From positions 1-64,000 of the forward strand of contig MCFE01000238.1 in NCBI GenBank assembly GCA_002104905.1: a stretch of 64,000 nucleotides of DNA. The letters are read 5' to 3'. The DNA comes from Basidiobolus meristosporus CBS 931.73 (lineage: Eukaryota > Basidiobolomycota > Basidiobolomycetes > Basidiobolales > Basidiobolaceae). Shown here piece after piece: positions 1-10,787 of the stretch (the stretch's first letter is position 1; every line of letters begins with the position of its first letter). The notes beneath the pieces were generated by a model. That model ran no database searches. It was not told the origin of the DNA and was given only the letters and a program-made list of their open reading frames with translations. The translations under genes and the position numbers were made by a program.

Positions 1-148
1 AAAAGTTATTGTAATGATCCTGTCAAAAGGTTGCCACAAAGTTAAAGTCCTGTGACTAAGAGGTACTGATCCCATCAGGACACCATCCAGAGACTGTTGA
101 AAAATAATTGCATCCCAGATTTCACAAAAAACTTGGTCAAAATTTTTC
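1..148. repeat. Left-end fragment of repeat X unit
   Basis: This 148-base stretch recurs, diverged, at about 22,985-23,140 and 24,150-24,300, where it forms the left edge of the two tandem X units, and in reverse near 38,350-38,450. It shows no conserved reading frame. The similarity stops abruptly near 148, where a minus-strand CACTA copy begins, so this is a truncated repeat joined to another element. Confidence 0.6.
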
Positions 149-149
149 A

Positions 150-1565
150 TACTGACCTTAACATATATATACACCTGGTGCAATTGACACACATCTATCA
201 CCTCAGCTTTACAGCTTTTTAGTGTAATACTTGCAAAGTTGCTAAATACCTTGTATTGCTGGTAACATACACATCTTGCAAACATATGCTTGATTGCCAT
301 TGCTTTTACCATGAATACCTCTGGAAAATATGCCAAGAACTTCTTGGTATGTAGCCAACATATTGCTTCTCCCAGCAGAATTCTAGTCCCCATTAAAGAT
401 GCGCTGTGGCTCTTATTTTTGTAAGTTCCATATTGTGTGGTATAGTAACTGGTGTGTGACCAATAGAGACCCATCATACTGTGAAGTTGGCTTATGACCA
501 AAAGAAATCCAGCACACCTTGGTAGAGTTGTCCTAATAAAAATTAGTTGCCTGTTTTGCCCAATCCAACTTTACATTACTTAACTATCACCCATGCATTG
601 TGGTTGCTTAGCTTCTTAATGCCAAAGGCATAGGTGTCTCCATGTGCACATCTGTCCTTGGGATTTTACAACTCTTCCTAGCTGTCCTTCATGTGCCAAC
701 TCATTACATCCATTACAGACTTGAAGGTAATATTATTGATGAAATTGGGATATGTTGGTACCCGCAGCTGGACTTGTCTTCCTATCTCCCCACACATCTG
801 CTCCTTAAGAAACTATCAAAAGGTGAAGCAAGGGCTAATGTTATCCACACATCAAGCAAGATGGAGTAGAGAATGGATACAGTAGCAGCAGATATCTAAA
901 TGTTCAGCTTTATGCTGATAGTTTTGTCACTCAAATCCTATCATACATTCCTTACATAAAAGCTGTAGATGTGTCAGGTTGTCATAGGTGATCCACTTCC
1001 AGATAAATATTCTTACAATGTCAGCATCAGACTCCCAATGTTTTCAATGTACACTTGGTAGAATATACCTGGAGCTTAAACAATCTTTTCCTCCTATGGT
1101 GGCGGATTACTGACAAGTTTGTACACCTTGCAAGGGTGGTATTTTCTGATGTGAATGCCATGCAACTGTTAATAGATGCCAGTATTAGGATGAACCCTAT
1201 GTCATGTGTTGCCAGCCTCATGACAGTTTTCCACTTGTACAATGAACATGGTGAGTTGCATCCCAGAATAATTTTGGCAAGAAGTAGGAGTAAATCCTCA
1301 AAGCCCCCATTACTGATATTGGTGGAAACACACCACTTCTCTAGCCCCAACATCACATTGTTTACTAGTAGATGGATTACTTGGCTCACTTGGCTCCATC
1401 AGGTATTCTTGGCATTTTTACACCAGTGTTGTCTCATTGAATATTGGGATTTTGCCAGGCTCATGCAGGGTACTGTTGTGTGGGGAGATAGGCTCACAAT
1501 CCATCAGTGAGCCTTCTTCTTCAAAGCTATCACACTACAGGACATACTCAGAAGGCTGAGGTGAG
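150..1565 (-). mobile_element. CACTA/EnSpm Tnp2 transposon copy C1, internally deleted
   Basis: Read on the minus strand, this is a decayed copy of the Tnp2-type transposase best preserved at 27,903-29,600. The N-terminal part (1,565 to about 1,055) retains EKWCVSTNISNGGFEDLL and the zinc-site stretch INSCMAFTSENTTLARC. Near 1,040 it jumps directly to the part aligned with 29,326-29,600 and then to the 3' flank (500-150). The catalytic middle, with the DGF and GDTPA regions, is missing, so the copy is dead. Its 3' flank preserves an uninterrupted version of the site into which Harbinger H3 inserted at 29,982, which makes it a useful paralogous empty site. Confidence 0.75.
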
Positions 1566-2960
1566 CCAATATGATTGGCAAACTCACCTACACATGAGTT
1601 TGTTGCAAAGACTGGCAGATGAGGTGCTAGACCTTGCAGTGCTAGCTGAAGACCAGGATGTATGGGAACCAGTGAGTGAACAGTGGCATAGTGCCACAGG
1701 GTACCTGCCACAGTCATGGAAAAAGGGTATTATGGCAGAAATACTTATTGAATGCTGGATTTCAATGGAGAAACTTGTTGAGTGTGGTGTGATGGTGTAT
1801 AGGTCCAAGGGAGAGATACATCCAAAACTTCTCAAGTGTTACTTGTGTGGGGTGCTCACTGGGTGCAATAACCTCAGGCAAAAGCTTGCTAGGAATACTT
1901 GGATACTGTCTCTAATCTAATGTGATGGAGGATAAAGCCACAAGCTTGTCAAGGAAAAACTACTGAGCTACAATCCCCAACTTAGTTAGCATCTTAACAA
2001 AAGTATATGCTGGGTTCCGCATCCTTTGAGATGACAATGTACTAAAGCTTCCAAAGTCCAAACAACTGTAAACTTCACCAGCTGGGACTTGATAAGAATG
2101 CAGCTGTGGTCAATTGTCACAAGGACAGAAAAGTATCTTGGCCTGTATAAGAACTAACTGGGGGAAGAATCAAATATAATAAAAGATACCTGCTCTGAGT
2201 ATTCCTCACAAGTAGTGCCTTCAAGGTGAGTTGGCTGTCAGCACAGTTTCCTAGTAGTGTCCTGTGGTCTGTGGTTGGAAGCTCAGGTAGCAGCAGGTAG
2301 CAGTGATCATACCTATCAACAAGTTGGTATATTGTTAAAAGGGATGATGTTTTATTGTTGAAAGATTGCCCCCCTTATATACTTTTCTCACTGGCAAAGT
2401 GGTTACTAATAATAGTGTTCCAGAAGATTCTGGTGGTCAAATAGAAATCTTAATGACATCAGGATGAGCTAAGAATGTTCCAAGTAGCTACTGGAAGGTT
2501 CTAAGAGGCACAACAAGCCTAACCAATCCAGGATCAGTGTTCTGAAAACTGTGTAACAAAGGGATACTATATATGATATGAAATGGTAGGGATGGTGATG
2601 CAGTTTGGTCATGTGTAACAGGTACTGGTGCAGGTACTGGCCTTATATAGAAGAACTTACCTCAAGTATTCTTACATAAGGTGAGGGATAACTTATGCCA
2701 TAAAGAGGCAGGTGTGATAGTCAGCCATCTTATGGGACAGGACTCATCAAATAAGACAAATGGGATAGCACTAATATAAGGGCAGTAGAATTATTGGGAG
2801 TAGAAAATATGGGAATAAACACATCTGTCAGTAGGTATCACTATAACCCCACTACAGTGGGGTTGGTCTTAATGTTAGTGTTGGGTGAGGGGATTTGTAT
2901 AGGTCAATAAAATTGGCAATCAAGGTATTACTGAAGTTTTAACAGAAATAAATTAATAGA
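1566..2960 (+). pseudogene. Repeat gene X, copy X1, split by an insertion
   Basis: The stretch 1,570-1,790 encodes a protein block shared with the X copies at 23.2-24.1 kb, 24.3-25.8 kb and 38.4-38.8 kb. Its recognisable core reads LAVLAEDQDVWEPVSEQWH, followed by AEILIECWISMEKLVECGV. The homology breaks at about 1,788 and resumes at 2,864-2,960 (NVSVG region), so about 1.07 kb separates the two halves. I do not recognise the family. It is Trp/Glu/Leu-rich and looks like a helical soluble domain. It lies head-to-head with the Tnp2 remnant to its left, so it may be a transposon accessory gene. That is inference. Confidence 0.5.
1789..2855. mobile_element. Possible 1.07-kb insertion inside X1
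   Basis: Comparison with the uninterrupted X copy at 24,480-24,600 places extra DNA between the X1 halves. The edges carry an imperfect 8-bp direct repeat, AGTGTGGT (1,781-1,788) and AGTGGGGT (2,856-2,863), as a hAT-type insertion would leave. The right edge contains a perfect short palindrome, CCCCACT-AC-AGTGGGG (2,845-2,860). No transposase is visible inside, so a non-autonomous element is the simplest reading. Confidence 0.35.
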
Positions 2961-3021
2961 CTTGTTCAATTGGATAGTCCACACTGAGCTATGAATACCA
3001 AATGATGCCATGGTGTGCTGG

Positions 3022-3390
3022 TGTTATGATCTACCACATGAATGTTTAAGTTAGATCAGTTTTTAGTCAAATCAGTTAGTTTTATATTTAGCCTATCTGT
3101 ATATCAGTGTTATCTATCAAATCAGTAGTGTTAGTCAGCAGATGAATCAGCAGATCCTTATCAGACTGAAACAGATATATAAAGTAGGACCTAATTGGGT
3201 GATGATGATGCAATCAAGTGAGTCATCAGTCACATCCTAAATCAGGAAATACAATCAGTCAGCAATTAATCTGGCAAAATGTACATAAGGAGCTGCAGGA
3301 GCCTCAACAAATATCCGTTCAAGTCTTAGAGAATACAATAATAGCTAAACTCCCTATTCCTCTACAACTCTCATATCAAGACCTGTAACA
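3022..3390 (+). repeat. 5' LTR of Gypsy element
   Basis: 369-bp LTR with TG...CA ends. It matches 6,756-7,117, the partial copy at 7,186-7,363, the solo LTR at 21,931-22,298 and, in reverse, the fragment at 16,862-17,077. Directly after the CA end, TTGGTAGAAGTAATGACC lies in the primer-binding position. It resembles the common TGGTATCAGAGC-type site but is not an exact match. Confidence 0.85.
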
Positions 3391-3807
3391 TTGGTAGAAG
3401 TAATGACCAGAAACCTCCCTCATAAAGGAAGAAGAAGTCTACTTCAAGATGTCAGAAAATTGAGAATGGAAGAATGCTATGCAACAAATCCTGGACCAAC
3501 AGCAACAGTTACTCCAGATCCATAGTCAGCAGCAATAAGGAATGACTACCATGGCCCAGAGCCAGCAAAGCCCTGTCAAGAGCAACTTCAGTGTGAAGGT
3601 TAACCGGTACCATGGTAGAGTCAATGAAAATCTGGGAACTTGGCACTTTTGGATTGAAGAAGCTTTTAAGGCAAAAGAGTTGTCCCAGAAAGCAAGTTAG
3701 TTTATGCAGCCTCTTACCTGGTAGATGCAGCTTTGCAGTGGTACCACAATAAGATTAGGTCAGTCACCGTGATGGGATGCTCTACAATCTCTACCTGAGT
3801 TGAGGTT

Positions 3808-4335
3808 GTGTTGAAAATTCAGGATGCTTTTGAACCCCCACACCTACAAACACAACTCAGAAGAAAGTTGAAGACACTCAGACAGAAAGGAATGGCTCAT
3901 GAGTACATCTATGAATATAGATGTCTATTTGGGCAAGTTAAAGGAATGGACTCCCTGGATCAAGTTAAATACTCTACTGGTTGGCAGAAAGAAAGAACTT
4001 GCAAGGAAATGAATTATCAAAGACCTCAGACTATTGATGAAGCCATTAAGATTGCCATCAGCAATTACTCAGCTATGTTTGAAGTGGGGAAGCCCATAAT
4101 GACTAATCAGAGAAGCCATAATCACTATGAAAGAAAACAATCAGAAGCAGTGCCAATGGAAATAGATGCTATGCAGAAAAATCCCAATTCAGAAGTATGT
4201 AAGAAGAAAGGACTTTGCTTTATTTGCCACCAGCAGGGACATATTGCAAAGCACTCTCCTCAGAGAAGATATGGACACCAGTCAACAAGAACGCTCATCT
4301 ATATTGAAGCCCTTGAGTGCAGTGATATGGAGTAA
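3808..4335 (+). pseudogene. Gypsy gag, C-terminal part with defective zinc knuckle
   Basis: About 175 residues. The first two thirds match the retrotransposon Gag capsid style (LRRKLKTLRQKGMAHEYIYE). The C-terminus carries a CCHC nucleic-acid-binding knuckle, CFICHQQGHIAKHS, in which the fourth zinc ligand is Ser instead of Cys. Codons upstream of 3,808 continue the Gag frame but are broken by stops, so this is a relic. Protease follows about 25 bases downstream in another frame. Confidence 0.75.
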
Positions 4336-4358
4336 ACAATGAAGTTCCTGCCAAGATC

Positions 4359-5443
4359 ATGATTGACTCAGGTGCATTACATGAGTACATGTCAGAGCAA
4401 CTTGCCCTGAAAGCTGGTATCAACTGGGAACCTACCAAATCAAGTTCAGCCGTAACAGCTGATGGGAACTCTCACATAAACAGCTGTATTACTCAGCCAG
4501 TAAAAATGAAGATCAATGATTATGAAGAAGCCCTACTGGCCTATATATTTGAGAACTGCAAGTTTGTTCTTGTACTTAGAGAATCTGGCTATTTTGCCAT
4601 AAAACATCACTCAACTGGAGAACCCATGCTGCTGAGATCAAGAAGGACAACAAGACCTATGAGCTATTACCTACAAGACTGGATTTCAACCTGGTCAATT
4701 TCAGTGTGTGAGTTACAAGTGAGCTTTGAAGCTGAGAGAACAAGATATATGGCAAGCTAGCAAAGTGTGAAGGAACACATTGAAAAGCTGGGACACATGG
4801 TGACTAGCATAGAGGTGATCTTAGACCCCAAGAAGGTGGAAGTCTTCAAGAATCTGAAGCAGCCTCATAGCATATCAGTACTTATGTTGTTCTTTGGAAT
4901 GATTTCCTATTATTGGAGACTTGACAAGTTCTTTGCAGGTATTTCAGCCATGTTAAGTGATATTATCAAGAAAGACAACACCCTGAAGTGAGATATAGCC
5001 TGTGAAGCTGCCTTCCAGATGCACAAGAATGAACATGCTAAGCTGCCATGCTTAAGAATCCCAGACTTTGGAAGAGAGTATACTCTGTTTGCAGATGCTT
5101 CAGACTATTCCATTAGTGGAGTACTGAGCCAAGAACATGAAGGAAAGGACTAACCAGTTGCTTTGAGTCTATGAAAATGAACTCAACAGAATAAAACTAT
5201 TCAGTGCATGAGAAGGAGATGCTGGCCATAATACACTGCTTGAAGACCTGGAGTTGCTACATTCAGGGAGTCAAGTGCACTGTGAAGACTGATCACACCT
5301 CATTCAAGTATATACTTACTCCAAGAATACCATTCAGATTAAAAACAAGATGGAGTGAATATATTCAAAGAATTGACTTGGAGATTGTCTACTGCCCTGG
5401 AAAAAACAACATGGCTGCTGATACCTTATCAAGACTAGAATAA
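4359..5443 (+). pseudogene. Gypsy protease, RT remnant and RNase H
   Basis: It starts with the retropepsin motif IDSGA. At about 4,760 the frame passes into the post-catalytic RT/connection region (EHIEKLGHMVTSIEV...FFGMISYYWR), so the RT palm with its YxDD box has been deleted. RNase H is visible at 5,060-5,440, including FADASDYSISGVLSQ, HEKEMLAIIHCLKTW, KTDHTSFKYI and the end motif NNMAADTLSR. Several stops lie between the blocks. The element cannot make an active polymerase. Confidence 0.75.
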
Positions 5444-5559
5444 GCTGCACAACTAAACCTGATGCATGAATTAGATTAGCCTAGCTTATTACCAATGCAC
5501 TTAGAGGACTAAGCCATTCCTAATGAGGTGGATGAAGAAATCAAGCTGATAATCTGGAA

Positions 5560-6370
5560 TGAAGCCAGCAAATTTATAGCACAGGATGAAACACTCCACC
5601 AAATTGCTGATAGAAGCTCTATTGCCTATTACTCTTATGTAACTTGCCTGGACTCAATACATAAGCTACGCAATTGATACAGACATCTTGGAATTGAAGG
5701 AATCTATAACCTTGTGAAAGCCAGAGCACAGTGGCTCAGAATGAAACAAGATATTGAGAAGCTAGTGAAACATGCCCTAATTGCCAAATCTATCAAGGCC
5801 AACCACAGAGAATTGCTGAACTCTTTCCCCTGGAGTCTAAGAGACCATTTGAGAGATGGGGAACTGACTTTACTGGAAGACTGCCACTACCAGGAAATGC
5901 AACCAGTGGATCCTTATAGCAATTAACTTTGCCACTAAAAGGCCAGTGGCTCAAGCTGTACCTGGTGCCAGTGAACAAAAAGTCTCAAGTTTCATCTACC
6001 AGGAGATCCTTATGAAGTTTGGATACCCTGTAGCAATTTACCCAATTGAGGAGCAAACATTATGGCAAAGACACTGCAAGCTTGGCTGGAAATGCAGGAG
6101 TTAAACCACTTGATAATTTTGGCATATCACCCCAGAACCAATGGAGTCACAGCATGGATTAATGGATTATTTGGAAAAATGCTGACCAAGTATTCAAATA
6201 GAGCTGTCAGTAGATGGGATGAGCATATAGACCAAGCTCTTTTTGCATGCAGAGCTAGAGTAGACAATGCCTCCCAACAATTGCCAATTTACTTAGTGTA
6301 TGGATGTGAGCCAAAGACTCTAGGAGATCCCACATTGCCAAAGCTTACACATGCCTTAGGGAAATGACCT
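5560..6370 (+). pseudogene. Gypsy integrase remnant
   Basis: The N-terminal HHCC region is present as RHLGIEGIYNLVKARAQW followed by DIEKLVKHALIAKSIK, with both zinc cysteines lost. The C-terminal part of the core reads LAYHPRTNGVTAWINGLFGK, where the usual catalytic Glu of the VER motif is Ala. A chromatography-like tail (6,380-6,700) resembles the Gypsy integrase C-terminal region but is full of stops. Confidence 0.7.
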
Positions 6371-6755
6371 TAGTTGGCCAAGTAGACACTGCCAGCTGAA
6401 ACAAAGATGTCAAGGGGCACAGGCCAAAGCTTTCTAAAGTGCAGAAAAGATGAAGCTGAGATTTGATAAGACTATATCACCAGAAGCATCAACAGTTAGG
6501 AACCTTACATTGCCAAGAAATAACACTTAGAAGAAGTTTGAGACACAATGGAAAGGACCTTTGAGGATCATCAGAAAATGTCCTTTTGTAACTTACCAAC
6601 TAGTGGACAAACAAGAGAATATCCAGGAAGATTTAGTTCATAGAGACAGACTCAAGCTTGCAAGACATGCTGACTATACTGAGCAATCAAGATATTGGTA
6701 TCACAAGAAAAGAGATTCATGAGAGCCCTCTCAATTGTAGTTGGGGAGAATATTT

Positions 6756-7117
6756 TGTTCTACTGCCTGAATGTTTAAGTTAGATCAGTTTCTAGTCAAA
6801 TCAATTAGTTATATGCTTAGCCTATCAGTATATCGGTGTCATCTATCAAATCAGTAACATTAGTAAGCAAATGAACCAGCAGATCCTTATCAGACAGAAA
6901 TAACTATGAGGTAGGATCCTATTGGGTGATGATGAAGCAATTAAATGAGTCATCAGCCGTAACCTACATTTGGAAATACAATTAGTCAGAAATTGATCTG
7001 GCAAATTGTATATAAGGAGCTGCTGGAGCCTGAATAAAAATCAGTTCAAGTTTTAGTGAATGCAATACTAGCTAAACTCTCTATTCCTCTACAACTCTTA
7101 TACCAAGATTTGTAACA
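6756..7117 (+). repeat. Second LTR of Gypsy element
   Basis: It begins TGTTCTACTG and ends TTTGTAACA. It is preceded by a purine-rich stretch (TTGGGGAGAATATT) in the polypurine-tract position, so this is the true 3' LTR of the internal region. It is followed by a copy of the 5' leader, which should not be there in a simple element. Confidence 0.85.
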
Positions 7118-7363
7118 TTGGTAGCAGCAATAACCAGAAACCTCCCTCCTGAAGGAAGTAGAAGCCTCCCTCAAGATGTCCAAAAATCAAATGAGTCATC
7201 AGCCACAACCCACATTAGAGAATACAATTAGCCAGCAATTGATCTGACAGAATGTCTATAAGGAGATGCTGGAACCTCAATAAAAATCAGTTCAAGTTGT
7301 AGTGCATACAACACTAGCAAAACTCCCTATTTCTCTATAACTTGTATAGCAAGACTTGTAACA
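7118..7363 (+). repeat. Leader fragment plus truncated third LTR
   Basis: 7,118-7,175 repeats the leader found after the 5' LTR (3,391-3,460). About 7,186-7,363 is the right half of another LTR ending TGTAACA. The flanking CTGG at 7,364 equals that at 3,018. This is the footprint of a tandem or recombined insertion. Confidence 0.75.
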
Positions 7364-7367
7364 CTGG

Positions 7368-7738
7368 GGAGACCAAATGAATCTATACTTGGCCACAGAG
7401 TATGCTGCATAGACCTTCACCTTCATGCAAATCAGCCCCATGTTTCACTCACTGTGCTGGAGAAAATCCATTTTAGTACTTCTTTTTGAGATCACTGTTG
7501 CGCATATTATGAAAGAGCACAGTAGAACTGGCATCATGCATGTGGTACTCAATACCCATAGCACTTTGAATCTAGCTCCTGTGTCTTGTAACACATCACA
7601 ATAATGCATGGTACTATCTTGATCCACTGGTACTACCTGGCACTACATGTACTTTCTATAAGTTTTGCTCTGGGGCTGATATTTGATATTATAGTGCCAA
7701 TGGACCAAAATAGCACCATGCATTTTGTGACATATCAC
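7368..7738. other. No gene recognised
   Basis: About 370 bases of AT-rich sequence with no long frame and no similarity that I can place. Short GGCACTA-type words resemble Harbinger end sequences, but this is not enough to assign it. Confidence 0.4.
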
Positions 7739-8085
7739 TGTTGTAAGAGTTTTGGAGACATTGGAAGTGATTAGGTGAGCAATTAGATTATGTGGTTTTC
7801 ACATAGTGATTCATTAAATGTAAAAGCAGTATTTATACTTTTACAAGGTCTTGGCATTGCATACATTTAGAATAGGTTTAGGAAGGTTCCAAACATATAT
7901 GCAAAGCTTGGGGCTATTTGAGCAACTTATAGAATTTTCATGTTCTGGCTACTTGATATTTTGGTGAAAATATTCCAAGTAAATCCCAACAAGATTTTTG
8001 GTCAGTATTCTCTGAGATCTGAAGGTACTGGTGTAAGTGAATAAGTTAGGTGAATATTCAGGTGGAATTACAAATTTTTGCAACA
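7739..8085 (-). repeat. Solo LTR, Copia family B
   Basis: 347 bp whose ends are TGTTGTAAGAG and TTTGCAACA. It is the reverse complement of the LTR at 37,361-37,709. No internal sequence is present. I found no matching target duplication (ATCAC against GTTGT), so it may be old or formed by recombination between elements. Confidence 0.75.
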
Positions 8086-8639
8086 GTTGTTTGAGTAGGC
8101 CCACTTGTAACTCAATGGTAACTCCATTGCTTGCCATAATACCATTGTTGTGCTAATGGAAAGCAACTTGGTCCCATTAATGATTTCAGCACAAAGGGTG
8201 AAGCACAGGGGCTGCTTTGCATGACAATGTTCAACTATACTTTACGCTCTGAGGCGAAGTATAGGTCCACTTTGCCTCCCTGGCACACTTAAGCATCACT
8301 TGGCACTCATGTCTCCATGTGGCACTATCTAATGGAGCAAATCTTTTATGTTTCCAAAGAAGCACTGCTGACTATAGTAATTACTACAAGACAAGAGCTG
8401 AAGGGGAAGCTGAAAAGACAAACCAATTGATTTTGCCCTGAATCTCAAAAGAAATAATGAAGACTGCAGAAGATTGAAAGGTAAAGAATGTCTAAGGAGG
8501 GAGAAAGAGTCACCAGCAGGTGAAATCTTGATTTCAGCTGAAACTAGCTAGCACTACTATTGTAACTTTGGTATCAGAGTGTGTAGCAAAGATACAGTGG
8601 TGTCCACCTGCAATATTGTATTAAACTACCTATATGACT
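8086..8639. other. No gene recognised, possible Harbinger end
   Basis: About 550 bases without a usable reading frame. Around 8,280-8,335 the words CTGGCACAC, TTGGCACTCATG and TGTGGCACTATC recall the Harbinger terminal region at 33,345-33,380. It may therefore be a much-decayed end of the relic that follows. Confidence 0.35.
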
Positions 8640-8971
8640 TATCCCTTTTGGGCTCCAAATGTATGCTTTATTCTCACTCTGAGAAAATCAAATATCTCAT
8701 TGTTGAGCTGCTGATTCCTACTGAGCATAACATTCCTTGACTGCCAACTACCAGCAATATGTTTTAATCTCTGGCAATCCTCCCCTATTTAAGCCAGGCT
8801 ACTATACATTTCCCACTTCTACCTAGTACTGGATCACTCTCTACCCAGAAAGTTTTGGCATAGCTACATCCAGAAAATGACATGTTAGACCAGATAATGC
8901 TAACCTCAATTTTGGACAGTGCTTAAAACTTCATATAACATGCCTTGTATTTGCCAGAATAGTGAAGCTTC

Positions 8972-9340
8972 TGTTGCAATTTAAGAAGTGATTTGGATAT
9001 AAGGAACTTATCAAGAAATAGTGATAATAGTTGAACTGTTGTTTATTCATAAAGAAGCTCAGTATTTATACCTTTGTAGAAGTAATACAGCTGCAACACT
9101 AAGTAGGGAGGGTTTCTCAATATTCAGGAGCATTCTGTAACAGTTTCAGGGTTAGTACATAATGTTTGGTAATAGTGCTAATTTGATCCTGACTATAGGG
9201 GAATAATCATAAGATCATATATCTGGAGAAAGTGGCGAAGTTAAGGCCGTAAATGAGTTATACAATGACTAAGACTAGCCTAGAATTGTTAAGTAAATTT
9301 TTAGCTGCTGAATGATACCAAATAGTCCAATATTTCAACA
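8972..9340 (-). repeat. 3' LTR of Copia A1
   Basis: It runs from TGTTGCAATT to ATTTCAACA as written on the plus strand. On the element strand it is preceded by the polypurine tract GTTGAGGGGGAGTG (9,341-9,354). Family-A LTR sequence recurs at 10,801, 11,398, 15,147 and 17,279. Confidence 0.9.
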
Positions 9341-9345
9341 CTCCC

Positions 9346-9895
9346 CCTCAACTAAATAATTTCTTAATCCCAATTTCTCTCTAAGGATCTCAAGCTGTGG
9401 CCTAGCTAGTGGTTTTGTCAATATGTCTGCCACCATTTTGTCAGTTGGGCAGTAAACCAGCTCTACTAAGTTACTTTCTACAGCTTCCCTCACAAAGTGA
9501 TGCTGTATATCAATGTGCTTGGTTCTGGCATGATTAGTAGGATTTCTAGCTAATGAAATACAACTTTGATTATCCTTGTAAATTCATGTTGGTTCACCTG
9601 AATTAAAACCTAAGTCTTTGAATAATTTTTGTAGCCATATAGCCTCCTTAGTTGCTTGACATGCAGCCACATATTCGGCTTCAGTTGTAGATAGTGCCAC
9701 AGTTGGTTGTTTCTTGCAATTCCAAGTAATAGCTGCACCCGCATAAAGAAATACATAGCCTGTGGTAGAGCATCTGTCAATCAGGTCCTTACCCCAATCT
9801 GAATCACTATAACCTTCAAAATTTTGCCTATTAGCTGATAAACCTTTCTTACGGGAATAGTCTTTAAGTTGCTGAACCAATCCTTTATACCACAA
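9346..9895 (-). pseudogene. A1 protease/RNase H fusion remnant
   Basis: In frame with gag, the stretch just upstream reads EWYIDSGASQHICGIKDWF, the Copia aspartic-protease active site. Within about 20 codons it is fused to the RNase H motifs YSDSDWGKD, DRCSTTGYVF, ALSTTEAEYVA and NPTNHARTKHID. The fusion results from deletion of IN and RT. A TGA at 9,584-9,586 interrupts the RNase H end; the sister copy A2 has TGT there. Confidence 0.8.
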
Positions 9896-10026
9896 ATATG
9901 CTGTGATGCTCCAGAGTCAATATACCATTCATTACTTTGGTTACTTGCACTCTCTGGTACAGTGACAAATAACTGTTCATCAGTAGTTATATGGTTTGCC
10001 TGCTCTAGTTTCTGTTTTTTGTCTGC

Positions 10027-10764
10027 TTATTTCTTCTTGCATTCTCTTGCCCAGTGTCCTGGCTTCTTACAGTAGTTACAGCAGCCAGGTTTTCTTTGGT
10101 TTTGTTGCTTTCCCTTCTTTTCTGTATGCCTTTCTGAACTGAATAAAGCATTATCTTCAATTTTCTCTGCTTGATCATTACGTCTGAGTTCTTCACGGAG
10201 AAGTCTTCCTTTGACATAGTCTAAAATCAAGTTGTCTTCTCTGCTTTCAAAAGAAAGTATGAGTGGCTCATACTTGTCTGGTAGGCTGCAAAGCAGACAG
10301 AGTATCTTTTCTTCATCATCTACACCAGCATTAATACTGTAAAGTTCTTCTGCAAGTGTCTCCATTCTGGTAATGAGTTGTAGCATGTCATCATCTGGCT
10401 TTTTTCTCATGTTGAAGAACTTTTGTTTCAAATAAAACTTGCTTGATACTGACTTTGCTCTAAAGATCTTCTCTAAGGATTCCCATGCTGCTTTGGCAGT
10501 ATTTGAGGCATGGATTTGTCCAATGAAGGAATCTTGCACATTGATGCATATTGCATTGAAGGCCTTTCTCTCCTTCTCTTGAAACTTCTCCACATCTTCT
10601 GCTGTTCCTTTGGGCTCAACTACCTTTCCTGTTACTATGTTCCAAAGCTTTCTTTCCTTAAGGTGGATCTGCATCTTGATTCTCCAAAGTCTGTAGTTCT
10701 TCCCATCAAACCTCTCCTTTACAGGGAAGATGTTGGTATTGCTTTGTTTGCTGGTAGAAGTCAT
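10027..10764 (-). CDS. gag: Copia gag (capsid/nucleocapsid), element A1
   Basis: 245 residues, uninterrupted. The N-terminus has the Copia Gag pattern FDGKNYRLWRIKMQIHL, followed by AWESLEKIF and the LLCSLPDKYEPLI block of the gag-polypeptide (UBN2) fold. The C-terminus has one CCHC knuckle, CNYCKKPGHWARECKK. The ATG at 10,762-10,764 lies about 35 bases downstream of the primer-binding site. The terminal TAA (10,027-10,029) is CAA in copy A2, and the frame stays open beyond it into protease. The ancestral product was therefore probably a Gag-Pol polyprotein, and this stop a C-to-T change. It could supply Gag in trans if expressed. Confidence 0.85.
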   Translation of the reverse strand: MTSTSKQSNTNIFPVKERFDGKNYRLWRIKMQIHLKERKLWNIVTGKVVEPKGTAEDVEKFQEKERKAFNAICINVQDSFIGQIHASNTAKAAWESLEKIFRAKSVSSKFYLKQKFFNMRKKPDDDMLQLITRMETLAEELYSINAGVDDEEKILCLLCSLPDKYEPLILSFESREDNLILDYVKGRLLREELRRNDQAEKIEDNALFSSERHTEKKGKQQNQRKPGCCNYCKKPGHWARECKKK

Positions 10765-10787
10765 CTTTAGAATAGATTAAGTCAATT

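Larger units (their letters stand above)
3022..7363 (+). mobile_element. Ty3/Gypsy LTR retrotransposon with three LTRs, degenerate
   Basis: The order is LTR (3,022-3,390), leader, gag, protease, RNase H, integrase, LTR (6,756-7,117), a second short leader piece (7,118-7,175), then a truncated third LTR (about 7,186-7,363). LTRs begin TGTT and end TGTAACA. The outermost ends are flanked by the same 4-bp duplication CTGG (3,018-3,021 and 7,364-7,367), so the whole array was one insertion, or expanded from one by recombination. Gag before protease and integrase after RNase H gives the Ty3/Gypsy order. Stops and frameshifts occur throughout and the reverse-transcriptase core is gone. Confidence 0.85.

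Noticed and set aside
1055-1510. 151-codon plus-strand ORF
   Set aside because: Antisense to the Tnp2 N-terminal region of CACTA C1, whose minus-strand frame matches two other copies.
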